Positions 1-6,358 of a DNA stretch of 6,623 nucleotides are shown here, in pieces. Position numbers and translations under genes: made by a program. Origin of the DNA: CAZZBK01 sp964652155 (GTDB lineage: Bacteria > Planctomycetota > Planctomycetia > Pirellulales > PNKZ01). The stretch spans positions 1 to 6,623 of the forward strand of contig CAZZBK010000220.1 of the NCBI GenBank assembly GCA_964652155.1, given 5' to 3'. The notes under the pieces were generated by a model. It searched no databases. It was given only the letters and a program-made list of their open reading frames with translations, and had not been told where the DNA came from. Position 1 is the first letter of the stretch; every line of letters begins with the position of its first letter.

Positions 1-80
1 TCGTGCATCAGCGACCGCATGGTGCCGATATGAATCGTCCCGGCGTAGGACGGGAGCGCGACGACGATGTGTTTTTTCAC
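1..80 (-). CDS. Glycosyltransferase-like protein, N-terminal fragment (runs off window)
   Basis: Only the first 26 codons are in the window. I chose the GTG at 80-78 as start because a GGGAG Shine-Dalgarno lies at 82-86 and the upstream gene's TGA ends at 94, leaving 13 bases. The peptide opens with a basic MKKH, then a hydrophobic beta strand and the motif ALPSYAG, followed by an amphipathic helix (TIHIGTMRSLMH). This strand-turn-helix opening resembles GT-A-fold glycosyltransferase-like proteins often carried in phage structural regions, which bind a nucleotide-sugar with the first Rossmann-like strand. The catalytic DXD region would lie outside the window, so the function is tentative; an unknown phage protein is the main alternative. 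The Shine-Dalgarno and GTG both sit in the arm of a strong predicted hairpin (51-87), so translation may be controlled. Confidence 0.55.
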   Translation of the reverse strand, partial: MKKHIVVALPSYAGTIHIGTMRSLMH

Positions 81-87
81 GCTCCCG
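51..87 (-). promoter_or_regulatory. Hairpin covering the RBS and start codon of the glycosyltransferase-like gene
   Basis: On the minus-strand RNA, CGGGAGCGUGA (87-77) pairs with UCGCGCUCCCG (61-51): 11 consecutive pairs, ten Watson-Crick and one U-G wobble, around a 15-base loop. The 5' arm contains the GGGAG Shine-Dalgarno (86-82) and the whole GUG start (80-78). The 3' arm encodes the A-L-P of the ALPSY motif. No U-run follows, so it does not look like an intrinsic terminator. Pairing is read directly from the sequence; a role in limiting translation is inference. Confidence 0.5.
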
Positions 88-93
88 CCCCGC

Positions 94-300
94 TCAGCTC
101 GAGGCCGTCAGGCCGAGGGTCTCGAGCGCCGCAATCACCGCGTTGACGCGAGTGATTGCCGTTGCTGCGTCGGTCGCGTCGGCGATGGTCGCCGGACGCA
201 CAACCGGCGTCGCGCCGTAAAAGCCGATCTTGTCCGTCGAGGACTGGCCGAGGATGGTGCCGGCATCGTTGCCGTCGGAGAGCTGGCGTTCGCCTGCCAT
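94..300 (-). CDS. Small virion-associated-type protein (68 aa), function unknown
   Basis: ATG at 300 with a good AAAGGAA ribosome site at 308-314. The gene starts 19 bases after the coat stop. The protein has a polar N-terminus (1-15), a central Gly/Pro-rich core with the recognisable string QSSTDKIGFYGATPVV (residues 19-34), and an Ala/Thr-rich amphipathic helix from about 42 to 65 ending LETLGLTASS. The 'LGQS-TDKIGFYGATPV-helix-LGL' pattern recurs in many short phage proteins and at the ends of longer phage structural proteins, usually near head or fibre genes, so I infer a virion role such as head decoration or fibre attachment. There is no signal peptide, membrane segment or catalytic motif. 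Its place right after coat, with its own ribosome site, fits a protein made together with the capsid. Being a real gene is near certain; its function is not established. Confidence 0.85.
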   Translation of the reverse strand: MAGERQLSDGNDAGTILGQSSTDKIGFYGATPVVRPATIADATDAATAITRVNAVIAALETLGLTASS

Positions 301-319
301 GGTGTCGTTCCTTTCGCTA

Positions 320-1570
320 TTAGGCGGTGCCGGAGAGGCGGGTTAGCAGGCGCGGATCGATCAACTTGCGCCCATAGAGCAGATCGAGACGCCATTTCGA
401 GATGTCGTTGATGCCGTCATAGATCGGGATGACGCGCACCGAGAGGCCGTTGGCAGTCTGGCGGGAGCCGTTGGTCGAGCCCTGCGGCATCTCCATCGGC
501 ACGACCGCAAGCGACATGCTGTTCTTGTGGAACACCATGTTGCTTTTATAACCGGTGCTCGCCGCGCCGAACGGGACGATCGCGTTGTCGTCCATGTCGC
601 CGCTATAGGTCACGGTCTGGTGGGGGCCGGACGTGATGATCGGCGGCGAGATGGTCAGCGTCGTGGTCGACGTCGTGGTCGCGTTCGCAGTCGCTGCAGC
701 CGTCACAACAAAGTTCTGCAGAATGCCGGTCGAGGCTTTGGTCTTCGGGTTGACCATGAACACGCCATCGATGGTGAACACCGACCCGGCCGTGATGGTC
801 GCCGAAGCGTCCCAGCCGTCGGTCAGCAGCGTTTGCGTCCACGTGTTCTTGGCAGTGTCGTAGGTGACTTCCTGCGCCGTGCCCTTGACCAGCGGCGTGG
901 TCGCATCCCACGTGCCGTTCGTGTGCGTCGGCACGACCTGAGACATGTAGGTGTCGACCATGGCGATCTCGCCGAGGCGGCCTTTGCGGTAGGCGCTCGA
1001 CTCCGCACCGCCCACATTCGACAGCGCAGTTGCGGCACCGACCAGCGCCCAATGGTCAGCCGGCGACAGCAGGGCGCACCGATCTGACATCGGAACAGCC
1101 ATCTCGTCGAGCCGCTCCGGACCCTTCGAGAAGTCGGTGAACGAGTTGATCGTCTGGCCCGGCGTGCCTGCCCAATTGTACGTGCCAACGTACATCTGCT
1201 CGAGCACGTCCTTGGCCATGTAGTTGACGATGTTGATCATAGCCGGCTTGATCGCGCGCTCGGAAAGGTCGTTCATGCTGAGCGTCAGGTCGGTGCTCGT
1301 AAACGAAAAGTCCGTACCGATCTGCTGATCAACCGAAAGCGTCGTCTTGCCCTCGATCACGTCCTGCAAGTTCATCGTTGCGCCCGTGCGCACCGTGAAG
1401 TCAGCCGGCCGGCGGATCGAAATCGTCGCGCCCTTCTTATAGCCGTTGACGGTTTCCGAAAACTCGCTCTCGTGCGCCCGGTGGATCTTGTTGAGCCAGC
1501 CGAGTTCGTTGTCGAGGATCGCCAGCGCCTCTTTGGCGATGACGTCTGCGGTAAGGGTCGTGTTGCTCAT
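320..1570 (-). CDS. Major capsid (coat) protein, P22 gp5-like
   Basis: A 416-residue protein of the P22 coat family; P22 gp5 itself is about 430 residues. It builds the icosahedral shell around the scaffold. The N-terminus (MSNTTLTADVIAKEALAILD, 1-20) and the following block to about 125, with RRPADFTVRTGA (53-64) and FTSTDLTLSMNDLSERAI (90-107), match the N-arm and first HK97-fold elements typical of this family. Residues about 232-325 hold the extra beta-rich insertion, including AGSVFTIDGVFMVNPKTKAS (261-280) and a Thr-rich run (292-305). The C-terminal block (376-410: LSVRVIPIYDGINDISKWRL, then LLYGRKLIDPRLL) is the usual family ending. The ATG at 1570 is chosen because it gives the family N-terminus, although no good Shine-Dalgarno precedes it; the 17-base gap after the scaffold stop instead carries ACCTCCA right before ATG. 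Translation may rely on coupling to the scaffold gene. Confidence 0.95.
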   Translation of the reverse strand: MSNTTLTADVIAKEALAILDNELGWLNKIHRAHESEFSETVNGYKKGATISIRRPADFTVRTGATMNLQDVIEGKTTLSVDQQIGTDFSFTSTDLTLSMNDLSERAIKPAMINIVNYMAKDVLEQMYVGTYNWAGTPGQTINSFTDFSKGPERLDEMAVPMSDRCALLSPADHWALVGAATALSNVGGAESSAYRKGRLGEIAMVDTYMSQVVPTHTNGTWDATTPLVKGTAQEVTYDTAKNTWTQTLLTDGWDASATITAGSVFTIDGVFMVNPKTKASTGILQNFVVTAAATANATTTSTTTLTISPPIITSGPHQTVTYSGDMDDNAIVPFGAASTGYKSNMVFHKNSMSLAVVPMEMPQGSTNGSRQTANGLSVRVIPIYDGINDISKWRLDLLYGRKLIDPRLLTRLSGTA

Positions 1571-1587
1571 TGGAGGTCAGTCCGCGA

Positions 1588-2433
1588 TTAGCGGCCACCC
1601 TTCGCCCATTCGGCTTTGCGCATGGCGATATACTCGGCGGCGCTCATCTCCGTCGGAGACTTGGCCCGAGCTGCCTGTGCGCCTGTAACCGTAGGCGGTG
1701 GCGGCGGTGCTGCTGTGGTGCGTCGTGTCGGGAGTGACACGCGCTGCTCGATACGCGCCAACGCGCGGCCCTGTTGAGCCGGAGACATCTGGTAGATGTC
1801 GAATGCTTCGCGCGGGTTGTTCGCAAGATAATGGGCGACTTCCGCCGCTACCTCGGATTCCGCGATGATCTCCGCTGCGTGGTCGGAAACCGGCAGCTGA
1901 GCGAATTGCTGCATAGATCGGTCGATGTCGGGGATACGATCCCGCACCGCCTCGACCTTCGTGTAGAAAGCGTCGACTTGGGCTTGCCTCGCCTTGGCGA
2001 CGGCTGCCTGGTAGTCATCGACGGTGCGCCGTGCCGTTTCCTCCTGCAGGACGCCGCGCACGCTCTCGCGCTGGACGGCGTCATAGTCATTCGGATCGAC
2101 CGGACGTCGCTCCTGCATTTGCTTCTGCAGGGCTTGGTAACGCTGCTCGGCCTCGCGCGCGGCCCGCTGTGCGGCGTGCTTCTCAGCCGTCAACTGGCTG
2201 ATACGCTCCTGCACACGGTTCGGGCGCTGCTTTGGCTCGTCTTTCTCGGTCTTCTCGGCGTCTGGCCCTGCGGCCTTGGGCTCGATCGGCTCCGTCGTGG
2301 CGCCTGGCTCTGGTGCGGCCGGCGGTGGCGCGGATGGTGCAAACTTCCCGTCCGGCCCGCGCGCAACGGCCGGCTTCGGGGACTCGTCAACAGTCGTCGC
2401 GGCGCCTTCCGGCGTCGAGGTAACGGCTTCCAT
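1588..2433 (-). CDS. Scaffolding protein, P22-type head assembly
   Basis: A 281-residue, highly charged and mostly helical protein between portal and coat, the position of the P22 scaffold (gp8, 303 residues). It would fill the procapsid, drive coat assembly and portal incorporation, and then leave. Residues 1-70 are disordered, rich in Pro, Ala and Glu, with the common scaffold/capsid-leader phrase RGPDGKFAP (25-33). Residues 71-108 form a strong coiled coil (RVQERISQLTAEKHAAQRAA onward). Residues 125-170 are helical. Residues 186-232 carry a conserved block with AHYLANNPREAFDIYQMSP (200-218) and IEQRV. After a Pro linker (243-247, five prolines) comes a basic C-terminal helix (264-281, ending RKAEWAKGGR), matching the basic coat-binding tail of P22-like scaffolds. 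ATG at 2433 lies 14 bases after the portal stop, behind a weak GAGAG site. Confidence 0.88.
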   Translation of the reverse strand: MEAVTSTPEGAATTVDESPKPAVARGPDGKFAPSAPPPAAPEPGATTEPIEPKAAGPDAEKTEKDEPKQRPNRVQERISQLTAEKHAAQRAAREAEQRYQALQKQMQERRPVDPNDYDAVQRESVRGVLQEETARRTVDDYQAAVAKARQAQVDAFYTKVEAVRDRIPDIDRSMQQFAQLPVSDHAAEIIAESEVAAEVAHYLANNPREAFDIYQMSPAQQGRALARIEQRVSLPTRRTTAAPPPPPTVTGAQAARAKSPTEMSAAEYIAMRKAEWAKGGR

Positions 2434-2447
2434 GGGTGTGCTCTCTG

Positions 2448-4580
2448 TTACTTGCGCTCGCCCTTGGGGGCGGCGGCTGCCTGTTCGGCAGTTTCGAGCT
2501 GACGGTCTGCCTGCTCGGTTTTACGCGACGCAAAATGAGTGTCGGTGGCGTGCCTGACCTCGTCGAGGTCGGCCGAACGCTTGATTTTCTCGATCTCCGC
2601 GTAGACCTTGGCGGTCTGCGCGCGCTTCAGCTCGATGTCCTCGAGCTTCATCTGCTCATCAAGCGGCGAGGCTTGCTCGACGTTCGCCTGGCCGGCGTCC
2701 GGCGGCGTTTGCGCGATCGATTGCGCCTCGGCCATCGTCTTTGCGGCCTGGGCCTGCTTCAATTGCACGTCCGAAGCGATGACCGGATCGTCCATCGGGT
2801 TTGGCGGCGGTGGCGGCTGGCTCTCGGGGTCGTCGGGGTCCGCCTTGATATGCGGCGGGACCGCGTTCGCAAGCCGCTTGGCCACGTCGTCGGCACCTTC
2901 GAAGTCGAGGTTCTTCGCCACGATGTCGCCGACTAGCGGAGCCGCGTCGGGGTAGACCTTCAGGAACTCGAGCACGCTGTTGGCCGTCTCCATGCGGCGC
3001 GTCGAGTAGCTCGGGCCGATCGTAACCCTGACATCAAACCTCGCCACGGACAGATCGTTGACCATCTGCGGCGTGCCGTCCATGCCGTACATGACTTGGT
3101 TGATCGGGACGAATTCTTCCTCATCGTCGTCGCCGACGATCCGCACCACGCGCTCGCTGTCATAGACCTTGGGGATGAGGTCGATCAGCACCCGGCCGGC
3201 GTAGTGGAGTGCGCGTTCGAGGTTGTCGGCGTAGTGGTAATTCGACGTGTCACCTTCATGCTGGCGCGCGAGAATGGCGCGGCCGCTCGTCTCATTGCTC
3301 TTGGCGCCGAGCGCCGCGTCATAGATGCCCGTCGTGGCCTTCATGTCCTCGGCGGCGCGTTCGGCCTCGTTCATGAGCGCCACCGGCGTCTCGGGCGGGT
3401 GCTCGCGGATGGGACGGGCGGACGGTGCGTCCGGATCGACGTTGTAAAGCAGGTACGGCCGATTCTTCTGGTTCGCCGAATCCCACTGCGACTTGTACGG
3501 CCCGATCATGTTCGGCGTCACGAGGAACGGCGCCTTGGGCGCCAGCGCGATGCTCTCGGCGCTGGCCGTGCGGTAGTAGTTGTAGAGCTGCTGAGGGTCG
3601 CGCGCGAACCTGACCATGCCGAAGCGGTAGCGCATCTTCTCGAGCGGGATCTCGGCCCCGATCACGGGCACGATCGGGATATGCTTTCCCGCCCACTGGT
3701 ACGGGCCGGCCAGCACCTCGGCACCGGAGACAAGCAGCATCTCGACCGCGTGCGTCGCGACCTCACGCGACTTCATCCGGTCCAAGCCCATCATCTTGCG
3801 CATTTGGGCCGGGATGTCGGTAGCGTCGATGGCTTGACCGTCCGGCGTCTGGACGAGCAGGCGCTTGACCGGCTTTTTGCGCCAGTATTCGGCCACGCGC
3901 ACCGTTTCCTCGGAAAACCAATGCATCGACGACGTGTGGTCGCTCGGCGTCGGGATCTCCTGCACCGAAGCGTCGGGATACTGCTCGACGAACGCCTCGC
4001 GCGGGATCTCGCTCGTCACGATGATCCATTGCGCGTCGGAGCGATCGACCTCGACGGCCGCCGGGTCGCAGTAGACTGACAGCGGATTGGGGATGCTCTT
4101 GACGCGGATCTCCTGATCAAACGTCGTGTCGTCGGTGTATTCGGTCACGATCCGGAACCACCCGATCCCGCAGGCGACCTGATGCTCTGCGGCCGTCGCG
4201 TAGACGTGTGTCGCGCTCGACTGGTACTGGATCTGCCGCAGGAGGCCGTTGTAGACGCGGGACAGCTCGGGGTCGCTCTTGTTGTCGACCGGGCTCGTCT
4301 TGATCGCAACGTCGGCCTGGCGCACGTCGTTCGTCACCTGACGCACGAACTGAGGCAGGCGGTTGATCGTGAGCATCGGCCGCTTGTCGCGCTCGCGTTC
4401 GATGCGCACCTGCTCGGGCCACTGGTCGCCGGCCAAGAACTGCAAATCAATCGCCGCCTCACGGCGGTTGTCCCGGTCGTAGTCCCAAGCGTGCTGCAGC
4501 CGCTCGCGCACGTCTTTAATGATCGTGTCGCGCTCGCGCTTCGGCAGGGGTTTGGACGGCGCGGATGACGGCTCGATCAT
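2448..4580 (-). CDS. Portal protein, P22 gp1-like
   Basis: A 710-residue protein close in length to the P22 portal (725 residues). Twelve copies would form the ring at one capsid vertex, through which the terminase packs DNA and to which the tail attaches. Family hallmarks are an N-terminal DYDRDNRREAAIDLQFLAGD (33-52) followed by WPEQVR, NRLPQFVRQVTNDVRQ (73-88), a central NETSGRAILARQHEGDTSNY (429-448), and VTIGPSYSTRRMETANS (519-535). After an acidic run (484-489) and a Pro-rich linker (589-593), the C-terminus (about 604-700) is a charged, Ala/Glu-rich helical barrel-like region containing two similar 19-residue segments at 604-622 and 648-666. ATG at 4580 is preceded in frame by TAA two codons upstream; the nearest purine-rich AGGGA is about 15 bases away, so the ribosome site is weak. 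The 61-base gap upstream is the longest in the operon. Confidence 0.95.
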   Translation of the reverse strand: MIEPSSAPSKPLPKRERDTIIKDVRERLQHAWDYDRDNRREAAIDLQFLAGDQWPEQVRIERERDKRPMLTINRLPQFVRQVTNDVRQADVAIKTSPVDNKSDPELSRVYNGLLRQIQYQSSATHVYATAAEHQVACGIGWFRIVTEYTDDTTFDQEIRVKSIPNPLSVYCDPAAVEVDRSDAQWIIVTSEIPREAFVEQYPDASVQEIPTPSDHTSSMHWFSEETVRVAEYWRKKPVKRLLVQTPDGQAIDATDIPAQMRKMMGLDRMKSREVATHAVEMLLVSGAEVLAGPYQWAGKHIPIVPVIGAEIPLEKMRYRFGMVRFARDPQQLYNYYRTASAESIALAPKAPFLVTPNMIGPYKSQWDSANQKNRPYLLYNVDPDAPSARPIREHPPETPVALMNEAERAAEDMKATTGIYDAALGAKSNETSGRAILARQHEGDTSNYHYADNLERALHYAGRVLIDLIPKVYDSERVVRIVGDDDEEEFVPINQVMYGMDGTPQMVNDLSVARFDVRVTIGPSYSTRRMETANSVLEFLKVYPDAAPLVGDIVAKNLDFEGADDVAKRLANAVPPHIKADPDDPESQPPPPPNPMDDPVIASDVQLKQAQAAKTMAEAQSIAQTPPDAGQANVEQASPLDEQMKLEDIELKRAQTAKVYAEIEKIKRSADLDEVRHATDTHFASRKTEQADRQLETAEQAAAAPKGERK

Positions 4581-4617
4581 GGATTAGAAACTTTTTCCCT
4601 CATGCAAAGTGTTTCGG

Positions 4618-4646
4618 CGTGATTCTTGGCACTTCTAGGAATCACG
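4618..4646 (-). repeat. Perfect 8-bp inverted repeat across the terL stop and the terL-portal gap
   Basis: CGTGATTC (4618-4625) and GAATCACG (4639-4646) are exact reverse complements separated by 13 bases. The terL TGA (4644-4642) lies inside one arm. No T-run follows on either strand, so it is not a classic intrinsic terminator. Both arms carry a GANTC site. A dyad DNA site or an mRNA hairpin dividing the terminase and head parts of the transcript are both possible; neither is shown. Confidence 0.5.
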
Positions 4647-5907
4647 ATCCCATCCAGGCGCCGCTTCCGGCATTACTTTGCTCATCCGCGAACATGGCCG
4701 AGTAGTCAACCTTGCGGACAATCGACGGGAACAGCTGAGACAGGCCCCACACCAGCGCGTCGCATCGATCCGGCGAGCCGTTGCCCTCATAGCCGCCGGC
4801 CGTCATCTGGCACATTTGATCTTCGAGCTTAGGGAACGTGCCGACATGAGACACGCGCCCCATGGAATAGAGCGCGGCAATCGGCTCGGCGCGGACGTGC
4901 TTGCCTCGTGTGGCCACGACCTCGACGACCGGCACGTCAGGCCGCACGCTTCGGATCGTGTGCCGGCACATATCGCCACCCTGATTGCGTTCGATCACGA
5001 TGGCGTCTGCCTCCCACCGATCGAACGTCGCTATTGCGCGATCGGCCCATTGCTTCGGCGTGCCTTTCATCGATGCGTCGTCAAGAACGTAGCCCCTGCC
5101 ATCTTCACCGATGCCGGAAACCACAATGCCGTGCTCGTCGCTGCCGGCTTCAGACGACACAGCCGGGTCGATCGACACCACGATGCGGTTCATCTTCGGC
5201 AACTCGTGCCGGCGGTGTGCGTGGATCGTCTGGCGATCCCAGATCGCGCCAATGGCCGTTGGCTCGTATTCCCCGAGCCAGATATGAGCGTAGCGGTCTC
5301 TGTTGGTGCGCTCGTCGTGCTGCCGTTCGGCCTCTAGCTCGTCGGGGAACCAGGGGTTTTCGGAGTAGTTGGCGCGGACGATCGCGGCATTCTCTGGCGG
5401 CGTCAGGCCCCGAAAGAACTGGTCTACCGGATCAATCGAATTGCGCGGGTTCCAGGAGAACCACAACTCCGATCCCGGCTTACGAATGGTCGGGCGAAGG
5501 AACTCAAGAGATCGGGCGCTCAGCGTCTGCGCCTCCTCGACCCATGCGACGTCGAAGCCCTCGAGCGACTTGATAGATTCCGCCGTGTGATCCTGCATGC
5601 CCTGGAACAAGATGACGCCATTCCCCGGCGTGACGACGTGATCGTTGCGGGGCTTGCCGCCGAACATCGACCACAGCCCGTGAGCTGTGATCTTGTCTTC
5701 GATCAGGCGCTTCGCCGATTCCTTCAACGTCTTCTGGACTTCACGAACAGAGACGGCGCGAAAACCTGGGCGCCGCACAGCCTGCTCGATCATGTCCTCG
5801 GCGAAGTGGTGCGACTTGCCCGAGCCTCGGCCGCCGAATGCCGCTTTGTAGCGCTTCGGCTCCAACAGCGGGACGAAGCACCTAGGCGTCTGAATTTTTA
5901 GGATCAA
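4642..5907 (-). CDS. terL: Terminase large subunit (PBSX/SPP1-type packaging ATPase and nuclease)
   Basis: A 421-residue motor that cuts concatemeric phage DNA and pumps it through the portal. The ATPase half shows Walker A GGRGSGKS (25-32), the Walker B-like strand DVAWVEEAQ (119-127) with the likely catalytic acid at E124 or E125, and the coupling motif SWNP (151-154). The nuclease half has the RNase H-like acids: D247 in VVSIDPA, E306 in AIVIERNQGG, and D383 (with D380 close by) in SPDRCDALVWG. The set is complete, so an active enzyme is expected. Length is nearly that of SPP1 gp2 (422 residues) and shorter than P22 gp2 (499). The start is TTG at 5907: a TGA lies two codons upstream, and the first in-frame ATG (codon 39) is beyond Walker A, so it cannot be the start. 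The gene overlaps the terS end by 26 bases, suggesting translational coupling. Confidence 0.96.
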   Translation of the reverse strand: MILKIQTPRCFVPLLEPKRYKAAFGGRGSGKSHHFAEDMIEQAVRRPGFRAVSVREVQKTLKESAKRLIEDKITAHGLWSMFGGKPRNDHVVTPGNGVILFQGMQDHTAESIKSLEGFDVAWVEEAQTLSARSLEFLRPTIRKPGSELWFSWNPRNSIDPVDQFFRGLTPPENAAIVRANYSENPWFPDELEAERQHDERTNRDRYAHIWLGEYEPTAIGAIWDRQTIHAHRRHELPKMNRIVVSIDPAVSSEAGSDEHGIVVSGIGEDGRGYVLDDASMKGTPKQWADRAIATFDRWEADAIVIERNQGGDMCRHTIRSVRPDVPVVEVVATRGKHVRAEPIAALYSMGRVSHVGTFPKLEDQMCQMTAGGYEGNGSPDRCDALVWGLSQLFPSIVRKVDYSAMFADEQSNAGSGAWMGS

Positions 5908-6358
5908 CGATCACCCGTTCGACCTTGGCGACCTGGATAGGTCCGCCATCTGGCCCGGTCTGCTCTTGCCGACTGGTCTCGCGCCATGTCTTGGGGAAGC
6001 GCGCCGCCATCGAACGCGACCAGACTGACGACTGGAATGTCGGCGCCTTGATGTTGTCGTGGCCCAAGTCCTCCCAGTGGGCTTGAGCGTGCATCTCCGC
6101 GCGTGTTAAGGCCTGAGCAAAGTCCTCGTTCGTCGCTTCCCAATCGAGCAGCGTTCTGTGCGAAATATCGAGCTGGGCGCACATCCAAGCCCGTGATTTA
6201 CCGAGCTTTCCCCACTCGATGACCTGCTCGCACATATAGGGTCGGTACTTTGTAGGGCGTCCGAAGACGTAGCCTTCCGGCTTGTCACTCACTGCCGTGG
6301 TGCTCACGGGTGTGTCTCCTATGTGGTGGCCGTCTTTCCGGCCTGTCACCCCGGCCAT
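5882..6358 (-). CDS. terS: Terminase small subunit
   Basis: A protein of up to 158 residues, immediately upstream of and overlapping terL. Small terminases form rings that recognise the packaging site and regulate the large subunit. A basic GRPTKYRPYM (33-42) leads into a helix-turn-helix (about 44-75: KSRAWMCAQLDISHRTLLDW at 54-73), then helical oligomerisation sequence (78-101) and the WSRSMAARFPKTWRE block (113-127) common in alphaproteobacterial-phage small terminases; the C-terminal 30 residues probably contact the large subunit. The start is uncertain. ATG at 6358 has GAGGTG at 6366-6371 seven bases away. GTG at 6307 (codon 18) has AGGAG at 6316-6320 eight bases away and gives a 141-residue protein. 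The extra 17 residues contain no recognisable motif. The ATG version overlaps a possible small gene by 74 bases, the GTG version by 23. Confidence 0.9.
   Translation of the reverse strand: MAGVTGRKDGHHIGDTPVSTTAVSDKPEGYVFGRPTKYRPYMCEQVIEWGKLGKSRAWMCAQLDISHRTLLDWEATNEDFAQALTRAEMHAQAHWEDLGHDNIKAPTFQSSVWSRSMAARFPKTWRETSRQEQTGPDGGPIQVAKVERVIVDPKNSDA

Noticed and set aside
655..690. Repetitive cgtggtcg units in the coat gene
   Set aside because: They are the Thr codons of the Thr-rich stretch in the coat insertion domain and not a DNA-level tandem array.
3096..4079. Long plus-strand open frame of 327 codons inside the portal region
   Set aside because: It lies antisense to a clear portal gene, its product is a low-complexity Arg/Leu/Val/His/Asp mixture without any motif, and such frames are common opposite GC-rich genes.
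4385..4543. Direct repeat of TGTCGCGCTCGCG within the portal gene
   Set aside because: Both copies encode Arg-Glu-Arg-Asp in frame, so they are explained by codon use for a repeated charged peptide.
4581..4625. Promoter in the terL-portal gap
   Set aside because: TTTGCA and TCTAAT are only 14 bases apart on the minus strand, too close for a sigma-70 promoter. TTGGCAC on the plus strand lacks a matching TTGC at the sigma-54 distance.
4618..4646. Inverted repeat as an intrinsic terminator
   Set aside because: No T-run follows the stem on either strand, and the loop of 13 bases is long.
4678..5573. Two plus-strand frames of about 220 codons opposite terL
   Set aside because: Both are antisense to a large terminase with intact ATPase and nuclease motifs, with Arg-rich products and no recognisable domain.
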